Positions 23,480-35,503 of a stretch of DNA of 64,000 nucleotides are shown one piece after another. Under the pieces are notes generated by a model. It was not told the origin of the DNA. It worked only from the letters and a program-made list of their open reading frames with translations, and did no database searches. Positions within the stretch are counted from its first letter, which is position 1; every line of letters starts with the position of its first letter. Made by a program: the position numbers and the translations under genes. This stretch comes from Lonicera japonica (lineage: Eukaryota; Streptophyta; Magnoliopsida; Dipsacales; Caprifoliaceae): positions 46,809,715 through 46,873,714 of the forward strand of contig CM038467.1 of assembly GCA_021464415.1 (NCBI GenBank). Direction: 5' to 3'.

Positions 23480-24630
23480 AAGAAGTGGGATATAGTCAGA
23501 CAAAATTTTTTGAGTTATTTTTTGATAATTAGTATGCTTTCGAACTCATTCTTCACTTCTTCAATAGAGGAATATACATGTAAAGGTGGATATATATTTC
23601 ATTAAGGAAAAAGTCCACCCGAGAATTCTCAAATCTTGCATTATTCCCCAAATCTTGCATTATTCCCCGATCCAAATTTTTTTCGATTTGTTTACATAAT
23701 TAGTGGGTCCTATCCCTCATTCATCCCTATAAGTTGGTTAGTACTCATAGTACAACTTTGAATTTAATAGTTTGTAAGAATATGCAAATTTCAACATAAT
23801 CAATGATAAAGGATACAAATTATTTTCTACTATGAGATTGGGTAGGTTTCTTATATCCCAGAAACGAATATGTCACTATTCTTTCGAGACATCTTGTAAA
23901 AGAACCCTTGATTATGGACTCGCATAGGTTTCCCTGCTTTATGGAATCGTTGATTTGGTTTCCATATTTGTATTACAAAACTTTCTATCTATAGGAATAA
24001 AGGGCAATGATCTTTATAAAACTAGCACAAATGGAGTACCACAGTAGCTGATGCTAAGGAAATAGAAAAGTGTTGATATCTAATATCGAAAACAACTATG
24101 AACTCCCTTTTTTGAAAATTAAAAGCCGTTATTTCACTTTCACACTATTTAAGAAAACACCAATTTCAACGTTACACATGGTAAAGAACAAAACTTTTGT
24201 AATTGTTTTGTGATTTGGTATAAATTGATTTTCAAAATTGACACATAATTACTAGTTTAATAGAAGGACAAAAAAAAGGGAATAGTTTGGTTTATTAGTT
24301 TATCAATTCACATGCTCGTAAACCACATTAAATGTTTAACCATGAATGGGAAATTTGAGCACCGCGTAATATCTCTAAATTTTTCCATCTCTGCAATTTT
24401 CCCTATTCCTTGCTAAAGCAATCAATACCCACAAAACATGCACAAGCATACATAGATAAATGTTCGCAAATATTATCTCATCTTAAATTAGTAATTTATT
24501 GGCTAGTGTGTGAGATTCACTATTTTCAGTTCACTCACATTCCAACGCAGTGATTACACATCATTGTTTGAGTCACTTTTGTTAGTTCTATCCTATAGTT
24601 TTTTAAGCTGGTTTTATACTCATGAGTATA
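23480..24630 (+). repeat. R-family repeat, right arm copy 1
   Basis: Inverted partner of 1846-2955. A short tandem CAAATCTTGCATTATTCCCC duplication occurs near 23630-23670. Non-coding. Confidence 0.6.
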
Positions 24631-24633
24631 AAT

Positions 24634-24780
24634 GTTATTAGAGCAGTAGCCATGCCAAGAGTGGGACCAGAAATAGTTTGGCCAACTATATCATATCGGG
24701 TATACGATCAAACATAGTTAACTGGCTACAGCTCAGACCATTTATAGCGAAGGCGCGACCTAGAGAACTCCTTGAAATTT
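24634..24780 (+). repeat. R-family spacer, right arm
   Basis: It starts TTATTAGAGCAGTAGCC and joins the two R copies of the right arm, equivalent to 1688-1845. Confidence 0.45.
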
Positions 24781-24784
24781 AGGG

Positions 24785-25636
24785 ATTTAGGGAGAAGAAA
24801 TTTTCTGAGTTATTTTCTGATAATTACTCTACTTTCGAATCCATTTCTTCTGTTCTTCAATATAGGGATATACATGTAGAGCTGGATAAACATTTCATTA
24901 AGGAAAGAGTCCGCCCAAGAATTATCACGTCCTACTTTGTTCCTCAATCCCAAAGCTTTTTGATTAGTTTACAAAATTAGTTTGTCTGGTCCCTCATTCA
25001 TCCCTATAAGTTGCTTTGTACTCATAGTCCCACTCTAACTTTGATATTTTGTAAGAGGACACCAATTTCAAGCTACTCAATGATTACAGGTACAACTTAT
25101 TTTCTACTATGAGATTTGGTACGTTTTTTATATCCCAAAAATGAAAGTGAGATTACTCTTTTGAGACATCCTGTAAAAGAAGCCTTGATTGTGGACTCGC
25201 ATATGGTTTTACAGCTTTATGGAAACGTTGATTTGGTTTCCGAATTTGTATTACAAAACTTCATATATATAGAAATCAAGGATAATGGTATTTCCATACT
25301 AGCACATATGGACTACCATAGTTGCTGATACTGAGAAACAGGAACCGTTGGGTTACTGATATCGAAAATGACTATGAACTCCCTTCTTCCGAAATTAAAA
25401 GTCATTATTTCACTTCACGCTATTTAGGAAAACACCAATTTCAACGTAACAATGGTAAACAACAAAACTTATGTAACTAGTGTGTGATTTGGTATAAATT
25501 GATTTCCAAAATTGACTCCTGGTCATTATTTTAATAGTAGGACAAAAAAATGAATAGATTGGTTGATTAGTTTCGAAATTCACATGCTCACGAACAATAT
25601 CAAATGACTAACCATGAGTGGGAGATTTGAGTGCCA
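24785..25636 (+). repeat. R-family repeat, right arm copy 2 (truncated)
   Basis: Homologous to the outer left-arm copy down to about position 826 there. Homology stops at about 25636, where DUF1995 intron sequence begins. Confidence 0.6.
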
Positions 25637-26155
25637 CTCCATTTACGTCTCACGCAAACAATGAATCATTTTTTAAAGAACAATTAATTAGGGTTTTCTT
25701 TTTTCAAGTAAAGCAAGATTTATTTCCACTCAAGTCAACCCATCAAATGCATGTTCTTAGTTACCTCCATTTTAATGGTCCCTGATACAACTATTTTTGA
25801 AACATGACCGGTCTTAATAATTAGGAAACACATTAATAACTTTTTTTATGAGGATCACAACATGTAGTTAATAAAGAACATATTCTTATAAAAGTCCCCC
25901 CTTTTGTATCTTAATATACTTAATTGGTACCCTTAGAGTATATATTAACATATTTCATTTTCTTATACATAACTCGGTTTGGTTCGATTTTGGACTAGCT
26001 AGTACCGAACCCGAACCAAACTATTCGGTTTTGGTTTAGTTTTCCTATTTTCTGTTTTTTTTTCAGTTCAGGGTTTTACAGTTCAGTCTAGATCGATTCG
26101 GTCCATTCGGTCAGTTTTCAGATTGACCTTAACTCCCCTGAGGTCAAGTACGTAC
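25637..26155 (-). other. DUF1995 copy C intron fragment plus an unassigned AT-rich insert
   Basis: 25670-25815 matches the fourth intron of copies A and B (34155-34300, 61390-61530). About 25900-26130 is different and contains repeated CGGTTTGGTTCG-like phrases typical of small plant repeats that I cannot classify. Confidence 0.5.
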
Positions 26156-26269
26156 AGGATCATCCAAGAGATTAGATGCAATTCGCTCCACATATTCAAA
26201 CATCTGATAATCAGGAACAACCATGACTATAATCTCATCTTCACCCTCCATGGGCTTTCTATCACTAGG
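26156..26269 (-). pseudogene. DUF1995 copy C, exon c remnant
   Basis: It matches exon c of copy B (62948-63062) and reads D-E-I-I-V-M-V-V-P-D-Y-Q over its centre. It is 114 bp instead of 115 (one base lost near its 5' end, shifting the frame) and its acceptor AG is AA. The donor GTACGT is kept. It is followed upstream by intron f-g sequence rather than intron b-c. Confidence 0.75.
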
Positions 26270-27487
26270 TTGACCATAAAGTCATAGAAGAGTCGCTTCA
26301 TACAAATATCTATATTTGCACGGAAAATTTGAACCTCATATGATTTAACCTCTATACATGAATTATAATAGACTTCTACAGTGAATTAGCCAATTTAGGA
26401 TTCTATGAACAAACTAAAACTTGAACAAAAGTGATAAACGCTTAATATTGTCATTCATACGCTCATTTTCGGAGTTGTTTGACGCGTTTATTTCTCTAAA
26501 ACTACTCGGTTTGCCAACTTGTTTCGCGATTAGTCTCGTAGCACTTTTGTATTTAACAATGCTTGGAAAGGCACATTTTGTGTTTATTTTGGTGTCTTTA
26601 GATTTCAAGAAATATTGTATTTAATACAATGGTAGAGTTTTCCATGGACAAAAGGAATCCAAGAAAGTGGAAGCCTCCATGCTATTAAAGAGAGAAAGTG
26701 GAAGCCTCCAAAAAGTAGCACTAAAAGTCAAAGAAAGTTTGAGGAACAACCTGAATTTAGAGGCTAACTCAACTAAACAAATTAAGAATATTCCAATGGT
26801 TTCGTTCTCCGTTCGGTGATTAGCAATGAGGCACTTAACCATAACCCACCCACCCTACCAAAGACACCCGGCCGGTAAGCCTAAAATAAAAATGAACAAA
26901 TAGTAAAAAATCTAAATTGGACTCTTAATTGAGATGCCCCAAAATGGAAAGGAGGATCCTTAATTTGAGATGGAGGGAGCATAACATATATAACGAAGTG
27001 TCCACATATGCTTTATATCAATGGCTTAGATCATCCATAGGAGTGTTAAATTTGTATGGTGAGTAGTAAAAAATTATCCAATTAATCTGGAACGGACTAG
27101 AGGTGTCTGTCCAATGAGACTCAAACAAACAACTTATATACATTTGAAGTATGTTTGAGTCCCAAACGGTAATAGTTGTTCGTATGCTTATGAACCTTGC
27201 CAAACCTAACTTTATTCTTGGCCTAATATACAACACAATACAACATGTTTATCCTTCTCATCTTACAAATTTCAACTCGTGTGGATGCTCTTAGTGAGAT
27301 AGGTAAAATACCCTCTCCATCCCAAAGAAGATAGTCCATATTTTGCTTTTCCACTTCCGATGATAAATGTTAATTTAAAGCGTAACCAATGGTTACTCCC
27401 ATGATATTAATTGCATTGATTATCTCCCGAAAAAGAAATTAAACTCTTCATTTAAGACGGAAGGAGTACTTGGGAGAAACTAATTAC
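26270..27487 (-). other. DUF1995 copy C, intron f-g
   Basis: Co-linear with about 41000-41839 of copy B (the intron between exons f and g) but joined directly to exon c. It includes a Stowaway-like MITE and a lone MITE end (GATGGAGGGAGCA near 26973). No coding. Confidence 0.65.
27308..27475. mobile_element. Stowaway-like MITE
   Basis: The ends CTCCATCCCAAAGAA and GACGGAAGGAGTA are reverse-complement-like Stowaway termini (CTCCCTCCGTCCC type). Copy B has a shorter internally deleted version at about 41740-41822, so insertion preceded duplication. Confidence 0.55.
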
Positions 27488-27536
27488 CTCAAGGGCTTTC
27501 GCATCAGGACGGCTTATTAGTTCCTTAGCAAGAAGA
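27488..27536 (-). pseudogene. DUF1995 copy C, 3' part of exon f
   Basis: It reads [13 protein letters not shown] and ends at the donor GTAATT exactly as exon f of copy B does. Its 5' part is cut off by the LTR that starts at 27537. Confidence 0.8.
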
Positions 27537-30500
27537 TATAACCCGTACTTTCATTCCACCGCAATCGTCATCATTCATTTGATTATTTCACCGTGAGTGG
27601 TGACATCTTGGATTATGGAGCCTCGTAAAGTTCTAGCTCATCTTATTAGTCATATTAGGCTACTTACACTTGTGTGAGTTATCTTTCAGTGATTCGAGTG
27701 GTCCGAATCGATTTCAGGTTGTAAATGGTAAGTTTCGGTCTTATGCGATTCAAGGTTTTTAGCTAACTTTGGAGCTACGTAACTTCCCCGTCTCTTATCC
27801 GATTTAATCTTCGTTTACTCCTATGTTTAAGTTTCATACCATTCTACAACTTTCATATTTTGATCGAAAGCCAATTCTCACTCCTCCTTGGTCAAAACAG
27901 CAACCGAAGCGGGCCGATTAGTAAAATCTGGTCATTCGATAGTGTTTCGGCAAAGCGCTGTCTTCGGAGGATTTCTGGGAATTATTCACCCATAATTTGG
28001 AGAGCTTCCTCTTACAAAGTTGTAGATCTTTGAATTAGTTTTTCGTGGACATAAAGATCACCCCAATCCTAATTCCGAGCAAGAAGTTATGACTAAAATA
28101 CCAACAGTGGTCAATGCTGTGGGAAACAAGCTTTGGCCGAGAGCTCCCAATATCGATCTTGGGAGGTCCAAGATTGATCTTGGAGCCCTGTGTGTCAAAT
28201 TTTAACCCCTTTTAACCCTATTTTCTCACCATTTACCACCCCTAAACACCGAATTTGACCCATACACCCCCATAACACCTCAAGAGAGTTCTAGAGAAAG
28301 AGACTGAGAGATTCTTGAGGGATTTGTGAGGCTCCATCATTTTGATGCAAGATTTGAGCTTGTTTGTTACTATTTATCATCTCCTTCATTAATTTCCACC
28401 ATTGGAGCACAAGGGAGAGCTTGAAGCTTGAAGTTCTAGCCACCAAATCTTGTCTTAGCACTCAAATCTTGTGGATTATCAAAAATAGAGGTGGGAACTC
28501 AAATCTTAGCACTAGAGATTTCTATTATGAATTGGTATTTTTCATGAACCCCTAGGCTTGTTGCATCCTCATGTGGGTTTGCTTGAATGAGAGTTAAATT
28601 AATGGTGTGAATGGGTAGATTATCACACAAACTTCATGTATGAGTAATTGATTTCATGTTATGAGCCATAAATTTGTATCTACATATCATATCCATTTAG
28701 TAACTAGGTGATGAACTATGAGATTGAGAATTTGGGGTTTGTGTCTAATAAATGGTTGGTATTGGTATAATATAACCTCTATTGCATTATTTAACATGTA
28801 GGTCCATGTTTTAGTTCGTATACGCAACGATTTTTATGAAACCCGTCTCATAGTTATATGTATGACCTATAGTTTGGGGGGGTTTGGATTGGTGCCTTAA
28901 GGATACTTGATTGTAGTATATAAATGATTAGTCTACCTAGATATGTTATCAATTACAAGTATAGGGAAATATTCACGAGACTTGTACTAAAACACTAATG
29001 CGGAACCAAATGCAATAATCTTTTAGTCTAGTGCCTTATGTAGATTATTGCTAGAACTAGCAATAAGAATACAACCTTGGTACGTCCTAGAAATGTGATG
29101 AACTTAAATTGGTGAGGTATGGGTCACCTTAGCCACAATAATAAAGGGCTAGCGTGGCGTAAGCTTACCGATTAAGCGATAATCATAAGAGTCGATGCTT
29201 AGCTTAATAGAATAGCATGAGAACTTGAAATAAGAATCACACGGCTTAGGTTTTACACACATGAAGCCTTTTATGATATAACATATAAATAACACACCAG
29301 TGGGCTGTGGAATGGGAATAACAATATAACGATCAGGCCTTGGATAAATGGCCGATAACGGTGATTATGATGATGATATACGAATGATTGTACGATTGTA
29401 TATTGGCTATATATATGTGTGTGTGTGTGTGTGGATTGCCATATGTGTGATGAATTGTGTTGGCTTTTCGGTGCATTATTGATATATTTGGAGTTAGACG
29501 ATAATAATGGTATTGGCAATTTTCATAATAATGAGGTCGGGGGCACTGAGCTATAAATGCCAGGACAGGGGCACCAGGCTATAAACGCCAGGCCGAAGGT
29601 ACCAGGATATAAATACTATTGTATACATATACATGTGCACCAGTTGTAGCTAGAGTGGAGCCACCCAAAGCGGGCAAGGGAAAGGTTTACCTAGTATAGT
29701 GCGGTGGTAACTGCATGTTATGTTATCGTATCGATGTATATTGCCTTCTCGCGGATGAGTATTCGTAGTCCTGCATTTTATAACTTCCTTGGCTTGCGGA
29801 CTAGTTCGTGTGTCTCTATCAACAGGACTGTGTGTTCCAGGAAGTAGTAGCCCTACACTTAGGTGAAATATCCTAAGGTAGTTCCGTCCCTGGAGGAGCT
29901 TGCTTGTACAGGTGTCTTCTTGTTAACTATTTAGAGCGTAGTCCCCAGGAAAATGTCTTGTGTGGGTTTAACTCCAAATGAATTACAAGTTAAGACCATG
30001 TCCCTGGGCAATTTGCTTACTTGGAGGAAACATAATTAGTTTAGAGCTTAGGGTCTTTTGAGAACCGATGCTCTAAGCCTAGAAACCGCGGGGTGTAAGC
30101 TTGAGGCTTTATACAAGAGATATGATATATTGACCTTTGTATGCTTATATCTGTTATGGTCATTGTATCATATCTCTTGTTATTATTATTCGTACTCCTC
30201 ACGTGATTTCATTAGGATTATTAATGAGTTGATAATGTGGCTCAATTGCATGATGTACTAATACTCATATTGGAATGCTAAATGAGGAGTCTTGTGGATG
30301 TGAATTAGTATTACAAAAAGTAACTTGATGACATGCCAACATCTAAGTTGTAATACTTATTAAGAAGTTTTGTAGACACGTATGAGTTGACGGATTTCAT
30401 AATGTATTATAATCAAAGTGGAAAGTAATGAATAGCATGGCATAAAGAACCATACGAAGCGAATGATATCAGTTAAGTTAAATTCGTAGTTAGATTAGCT

Positions 30501-31221
30501 CCCTACGTTATGAGTTCGTGGATGCAATCCATATAAGAGATTAAGAGGTAGGGCTAACGTAGTTGGTTTGAGTAGCTTCCGGTTCCTAGGATGGGTGTCC
30601 TAGTGATTAGGTTCTATGCATTGCATTGCTTCCACTATTAAAAGTATAAACAATGTTTTATTACAATGCACGTGCATGTTCCTTCCAATGTGTATTTTCT
30701 TAATAAAACTTATATAGTTCCCACTAAGCCCGGTTTTGGCTCATCCCGTTTTCTAACAGTTTTGCAAGGCAGGCTTCGGGGTTGAAGTGTGGCGTATTGT
30801 CTAAAAGCCTCTGATGTCCACAAACTCCCATAATCCTTAATATTAAGGACTAAGTAGTTTATAATATTTTGTTATCTAAAACTATTTGAAATTATGTTTT
30901 GGTTTTGAAACTATTCTAGTAAGGAATGTGTAATTCCGGACTTGTATACATAATTTCACATGTGGAGTGGATTTTAAATGTGCACTTATTTGAATTACAT
31001 TTGTATGTAAATGGTTTTAAACCTTACAGGTTGGTTTATTATATAAACGAACTCTACATGCCAAAATTTCATAAAAAGGAATTTTACTCGGATCATATTT
31101 TATTTAAGAAAAAAAATTTGACAGTTGTGTTTTTAAAATTTAAACTCGCTGTCGTGCACGGCATCCGTGATTAACTGGGTCTCGGAGGTGAATATCTCGT
31201 AACGAAATTCAGGGCGTCACA
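27537..31221 (+). mobile_element. Long gypsy-type LTR, 3.7 kb, without matching flanks
   Basis: It starts TATAACCC and ends CAGGGCGTCACA, the terminal pattern of Tekay/Del-type LTRs. Interior segments match the other long LTRs here (for example the reverse of AGTGTTCCCACCT near 28490 and the ATGCGATT segment near 27750). It is flanked by exon f of copy C on the left and an R spacer on the right, with no target duplication, so at least one flank was lost. A GT microsatellite lies at about 29416-29433. The several short open frames inside are not genes. Confidence 0.5.
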
Positions 31222-31440
31222 GGCTAACTATATCATCCCAGGTATACGACCAGACATAGTTGACTGGCTACAGCTCAGACCATCTACAGGGAAGGGGCGA
31301 CCCAGGGAACTCCCAGAGAGCTAATCCCTCATAGACCGTCCCTTGTGGCTCTAGAGTGAGCTGCTAGTGAGTATGCCCTATTCTTTGCTCAGAATAAATT
31401 GTTACCTAGGCACTTGAGTCACGTTTCCCACAATCCCATA
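31222..31440 (+). repeat. R-family spacer downstream of copy A
   Basis: It matches 39917-40130 downstream of copy B. The R repeat that should precede it is missing, replaced by the LTR. Confidence 0.55.
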
Positions 31441-31791
31441 TATATATTTTTTAATGTCACTAACAAGATTATATAGTGGCAGCAAATGCTAATGCCAACG
31501 TACTTTTGATTTTGCCACAGCAAACAATGGATTGAGTGATTATACATTATGCTTTAAAATTAACATAATTTTCTAATAAACTCCAACAATATTGCTTCAA
31601 CATTACTTCTTCAGAGTACACTTTGGAATACGCATGCTACTACATTTTGAAGGAAGATTCAATTGTATTGTCAAACTATCCAAAACACAGTTCCACTGAC
31701 TTTGAGATGCACAATCCTTTTTTTTCAATGGGATACATTGAGATACAATTTTTCCAACCTATGAAATATACACAAAAAGATAATTCAAATT

Positions 31792-31899
31792 TCACTTTGA
31801 AATGACTTTCATGAATCGATTCAACGAAGAGAAGATGCTCGCCGCTTGACTGAAAAATGGCGGGCCCTCTTCCAAATTCTCTTCAACACCTTCCATGAT
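31792..31899 (-). pseudogene. Copy A fused exons f and g
   Basis: It begins like exon f (S-W-K-V) and continues as exon g. The g part in its own frame still reads [12 protein letters not shown] and ends at a stop at 31792-31794, but it is out of frame with f. Confidence 0.8.
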
Positions 31900-31914
31900 C
31901 TGCTCAATGATCAT

Positions 31915-31919
<5 letters not shown>

Positions 31920-31950
<31 letters not shown>
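31920..31950. repeat. GA microsatellite
   Basis: About 15 uninterrupted AG units. It lies in the intron before the fused exon of copy A and is not seen at the matching place in copy B. Confidence 0.9.
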
Positions 31951-31952
<2 letters not shown>

Positions 31953-32225
31953 AGAGTTCAAAATCGTTGGATAAACTAGTAAATTATGACCCAAAAGAAC
32001 AAGGAAAAAAATCCACAAACAGTTTCCCTTTTTGTGTCACATAAAAGGGTTTGAGGCTTTGAGCAATATAAATAGAAAGAAGTCCTAAAGGCACATTTGA
32101 GCGGAACTTCAGCAATTGCCCAGTAAATGACTATAAAAACTGCTGGTTAAATATAGATTTGCATTGCAAAAAAGACTTCATTCTATCCTCTAATATGATT
32201 CAAGAGGAAAAGAGTTTAAACTTAC

Positions 32226-32291
32226 CCTGGATAATATCTAAACACAGCGCCACACGGTAGAGGTCTCATCGAGTAAACTGTTGTGAAAGTC
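32226..32291 (-). pseudogene. Copy A exon e
   Basis: It reads [20 protein letters not shown]. Splice sites GCAG and GTAAGT are intact. The usual S and C are changed to C and Y. Confidence 0.8.
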
Positions 32292-32689
32292 CTGCATCAG
32301 CCATATGCTTTTAGAAACGGAATTAGTAGCAATAGATCATGCAGTTTCTTTAAACAAACACTATTAAAAAAATGCATCTTCGAAGACCGAAAAGGATGTA
32401 TATGAACTAGTATTTACACTCCCCCCACACTTGCAAAAAGAGGGCAAAGGGTCAATTTTTGGGGTGGGCTTGGCGAAACCCGAACCTAACCCAAAGTGTG
32501 TTTTAATTTGAAAAAACCGGAACCGGCTCCTATCTCACCACATACAGAGATAGAAAATAAAAAAAGCCTACACTCCCCAGAGGAAGATGAACCAATGCTC
32601 TTGTACCGATTTGTGGCACCTCAAAGAAAGAAAGAAAGAATAATCCACCATATAAGAAAGAAATAACTCTAGAACTTTCCTACAAGCTA

Positions 32690-33850
32690 ATTGTTGTTCA
32701 CGAAATTTCGTCAATGTAACAAAGATGTAACAAGGAGTGATGAAATGCCATGAACAAGGTCCAAGGAGATATCAATCGCCCTTTCTCATGTAAAATTACA
32801 TAACACTAATTACGAGCTGATAATTAGTAATTGTGTTTGATTAAAAATATATTGCAATAGAGAATCAATTGATGACATACTGTCGTCACAAGTCAAATCA
32901 ATGTACCTTTTTTTTCAAACTATGGCCTGATACAGTATTCCTCTTTGGCAATCACCTAAACATCCTACAAACTAGTCGCTGTTCATGGCATTTCATCAAA
33001 AAAGCAAGGTAAAAGATATACTTGATTCATGAAAGGCCATGAACATGATCAGATTGTAGCCATTTGTCACAAGGGAGAGATGGGCCACGTGTTATTCTTC
33101 AATCACATAAACTTCATTCAATTAAATTGAAGTAATCTGTTTGAAGAGAAGGCCATGGCTATTGGTTCACTACATTGTCCCTCAACTTACATAAAATTGA
33201 TTACGAGCCGATAATTATTAACGGTAATTGATTAAAAATATATTGCAAGAGACTCAATTGATGACATAATGTCGTCACATGTCAAATCAATGTACCCTTT
33301 TTTTTTCAGACTATGGCCTTATACAAAATTCCTCTTCGGCAGTCACCTAAATATCCTACAAACTAATCGTTGTTCATGACATTTCATCAAAAAAGCAAGG
33401 TAAAAGATATACTTGATTCATGAAATGGCATGAACACGATCAGATTATAGCCATTCATTTCACAAGGTAGAGATGGACCCCACAATGTCGTTCTTCAATC
33501 CCATAAACTTTCTTCTATAACTTAAATATCCTACAAACTAATCATTGTTCATGACATTTCATCAAAAAAGCAAGGTAAAAGATATACTTGATTCATGAAA
33601 TGGCATGAACACGATCAGTTATAGCCATTCATTTCACAAGGTAGAGATGGGCACCACATGTTATTCTTCACCACATAAACTTTCTCCTATGACCTAAATA
33701 TCCTACAAACTAATCATTGTTCATGATATTTCATCAAAAAAGTAAGGTAAACAAAATACTCGATTCATGAAATGATACGATCAGATTTTAGCCATTTGTT
33801 TCACAAGGGATAGGCTCCACATGATGTTCTTCAATCACATGAATTTTCTT
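32690..33850. repeat. Intron minisatellite, about 174-bp unit (copy A)
   Basis: ATCCTACAAACTAATC recurs at about 33355, 33529 and 33702 (174 and 173 bp), with more divergent units at about 32690 and 32964. Each unit carries CATTTCATCAAAAAAGCAAG and GATTCATGAAATG. It is shared with copy B at 47930-48850 and 60500-61080. Confidence 0.85.
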
Positions 33851-34524
33851 CAAATGAATTAAAGTAATATGTTTGAAGAGAAGGCCATGGCCATTGGTTC
33901 ACTACATTGCCCTATATATAGTCCCTCAACATGGTCTGAGTTATCGGCCAGAAACCAATGACTCCTTTTTCAGTATGCTCATAATGACATAATCTTTTGG
34001 TATGTTCTTAATGACATAATATTTTTACTTGTAAACCTAATAAAACCATGACCAAATTTGGTTAGCCTTAAATGTCTAAATCTAATGATGGGTTTTGAAT
34101 TCTTCAAATTGTTTGATATCATCAACTCCAATTATATCTCATGTGAACAATTGTTAAGATTTTTTAAGAACAATTAATTAGGGTTTTCTTTTTTCAAATA
34201 CTACTAAGATTTATTTCCCCCAAGTCAATCGATCAAATGCAAGATCCTAGTCACCTCTCCATTTCAATGGCCATTGATATAACTATTTTTGCAGCATGAC
34301 CAATCTCGAGATTTACATTTTTCCGCAAGTGACGGATTGTCACTATAATGTCATTACCAAAGAAACTCCAGCTATATGAGATCAAAGTATTCAATAAGTT
34401 GCATTTGCAATAGTAATATCCTTACGCTCTCTCTATCTCAAATTAAAAGCCCCACTTTCCTTATGGGACATCTCGAATTAGAGCCCCCGTATCTAAATTA
34501 AGATATGTTATCATCTAATCAATT

Positions 34525-34780
34525 ATACTAATCAAGCTCTACCTCTTATTATAGTGTGTGCTTCCGGGGGGGCATGCATGCAAGAAGGAAGTTTGAGCTT
34601 GATGCAAATGGCTAAAATATCTTCTTCTTTATATGATTTTCAAACAAATAAAAAGTTATTCTATGTATCAATCCTTACATCTCCTACTACCGGTGGGGTG
34701 ACGGCCAGTTTTGGTATGTTGGGGGATGTCATTGTTGCCGAACCCAATGCCTATATTGCATTTGCGGGTAAAAGGGTAAT
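34525..34780 (+). pseudogene. accD: Nuclear plastid DNA insertion: fragment of accD
   Basis: A 256-bp plastid-derived insert (NUPT). In one open frame it gives [11 protein letters not shown] and [13 protein letters not shown], then [18 protein letters not shown] and I-A-F-A-G-K-R-V-I, the conserved carboxyltransferase core of plastid acetyl-CoA carboxylase subunit beta. One conserved R is C. No stop occurs in about 84 codons, but there is no promoter, start context or C-terminal third, so it is not a working gene. It interrupts intron d-e of copy A. Copy B has AATCAATTCTAGCATAAAAG at the same place (near 61756), without the insert. Confidence 0.92.
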
Positions 34781-34894
34781 TAGCATAAAAGGGTCCATTT
34801 AATCTGCACTATGTCCATAACAAGTTGAAATAATTTAACAAAAGTATTATTGTTCAAATTAGTGCAATGACATAGAAAAATACGGAAAAGTTAC

Positions 34895-34986
34895 CTAAGA
34901 AAGTATTGGCGTAAGTTCCTAACATTGAATCCAACCCCAACATCCTCACTGACAAGGTGCGGGTTCCACATGTTGAGAGGCCTTGG
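34895..34986 (-). pseudogene. Copy A exon d
   Basis: It reads [20 protein letters not shown]. Size (92 bp) and splice sites match copy B. W-N-P-R is altered to W-N-P-H. Confidence 0.85.
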
Positions 34987-35503
34987 CTAATAACAAATAT
35001 CATTTGGAATATTATGAGTAAAATTCATCCTTCCTAACTTGAGGTGCACAAAAATCAAAGCTTGTCAAAATAGACTCGAAAAGACTTAAATTTCCATGTA
35101 TCATCAAAAGAACAATAATACGGGTGTGAAATGTAAAACATGACAGGTGATCATATTGGCATTCTTTGCTCTGCTACGAGCACTCGAAATACATTTATGT
35201 TACGGTACGATAATAAATGGAATGTTAGAAGCGGACCTTCTTCTTATGTTCTCAATGCACAAATAAGGCACCATTACGTTTGCCTAAATAGTAAATAGTC
35301 CAAACTCTAAACTTATCACTGTTTAATAGAACCAATAATATAAAATATCCGGGTGGGTGCAAAAAAATCAAAAAATAAATATAAACATATGCAAATGTTT
35401 ATTTCCTTACTTTTCGGTCTAGAATGCTAGAAGCAACTTCTTTGTAAATCAAGAAACTCAAATTAGCATTCTGAGAATCGCGTGTGACTTCGACCTATGT
35501 TTA

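Noticed and set aside
29271..29519. 82-codon minus-strand frame with T-H-T-H-T-H run
   Set aside because: Produced by the GT microsatellite in an LTR.
34554..34802. A working nuclear accD gene
   Set aside because: Only about 84 of several hundred codons are present, with no transit peptide, promoter or C-terminal part, and it sits in a pseudogene intron.
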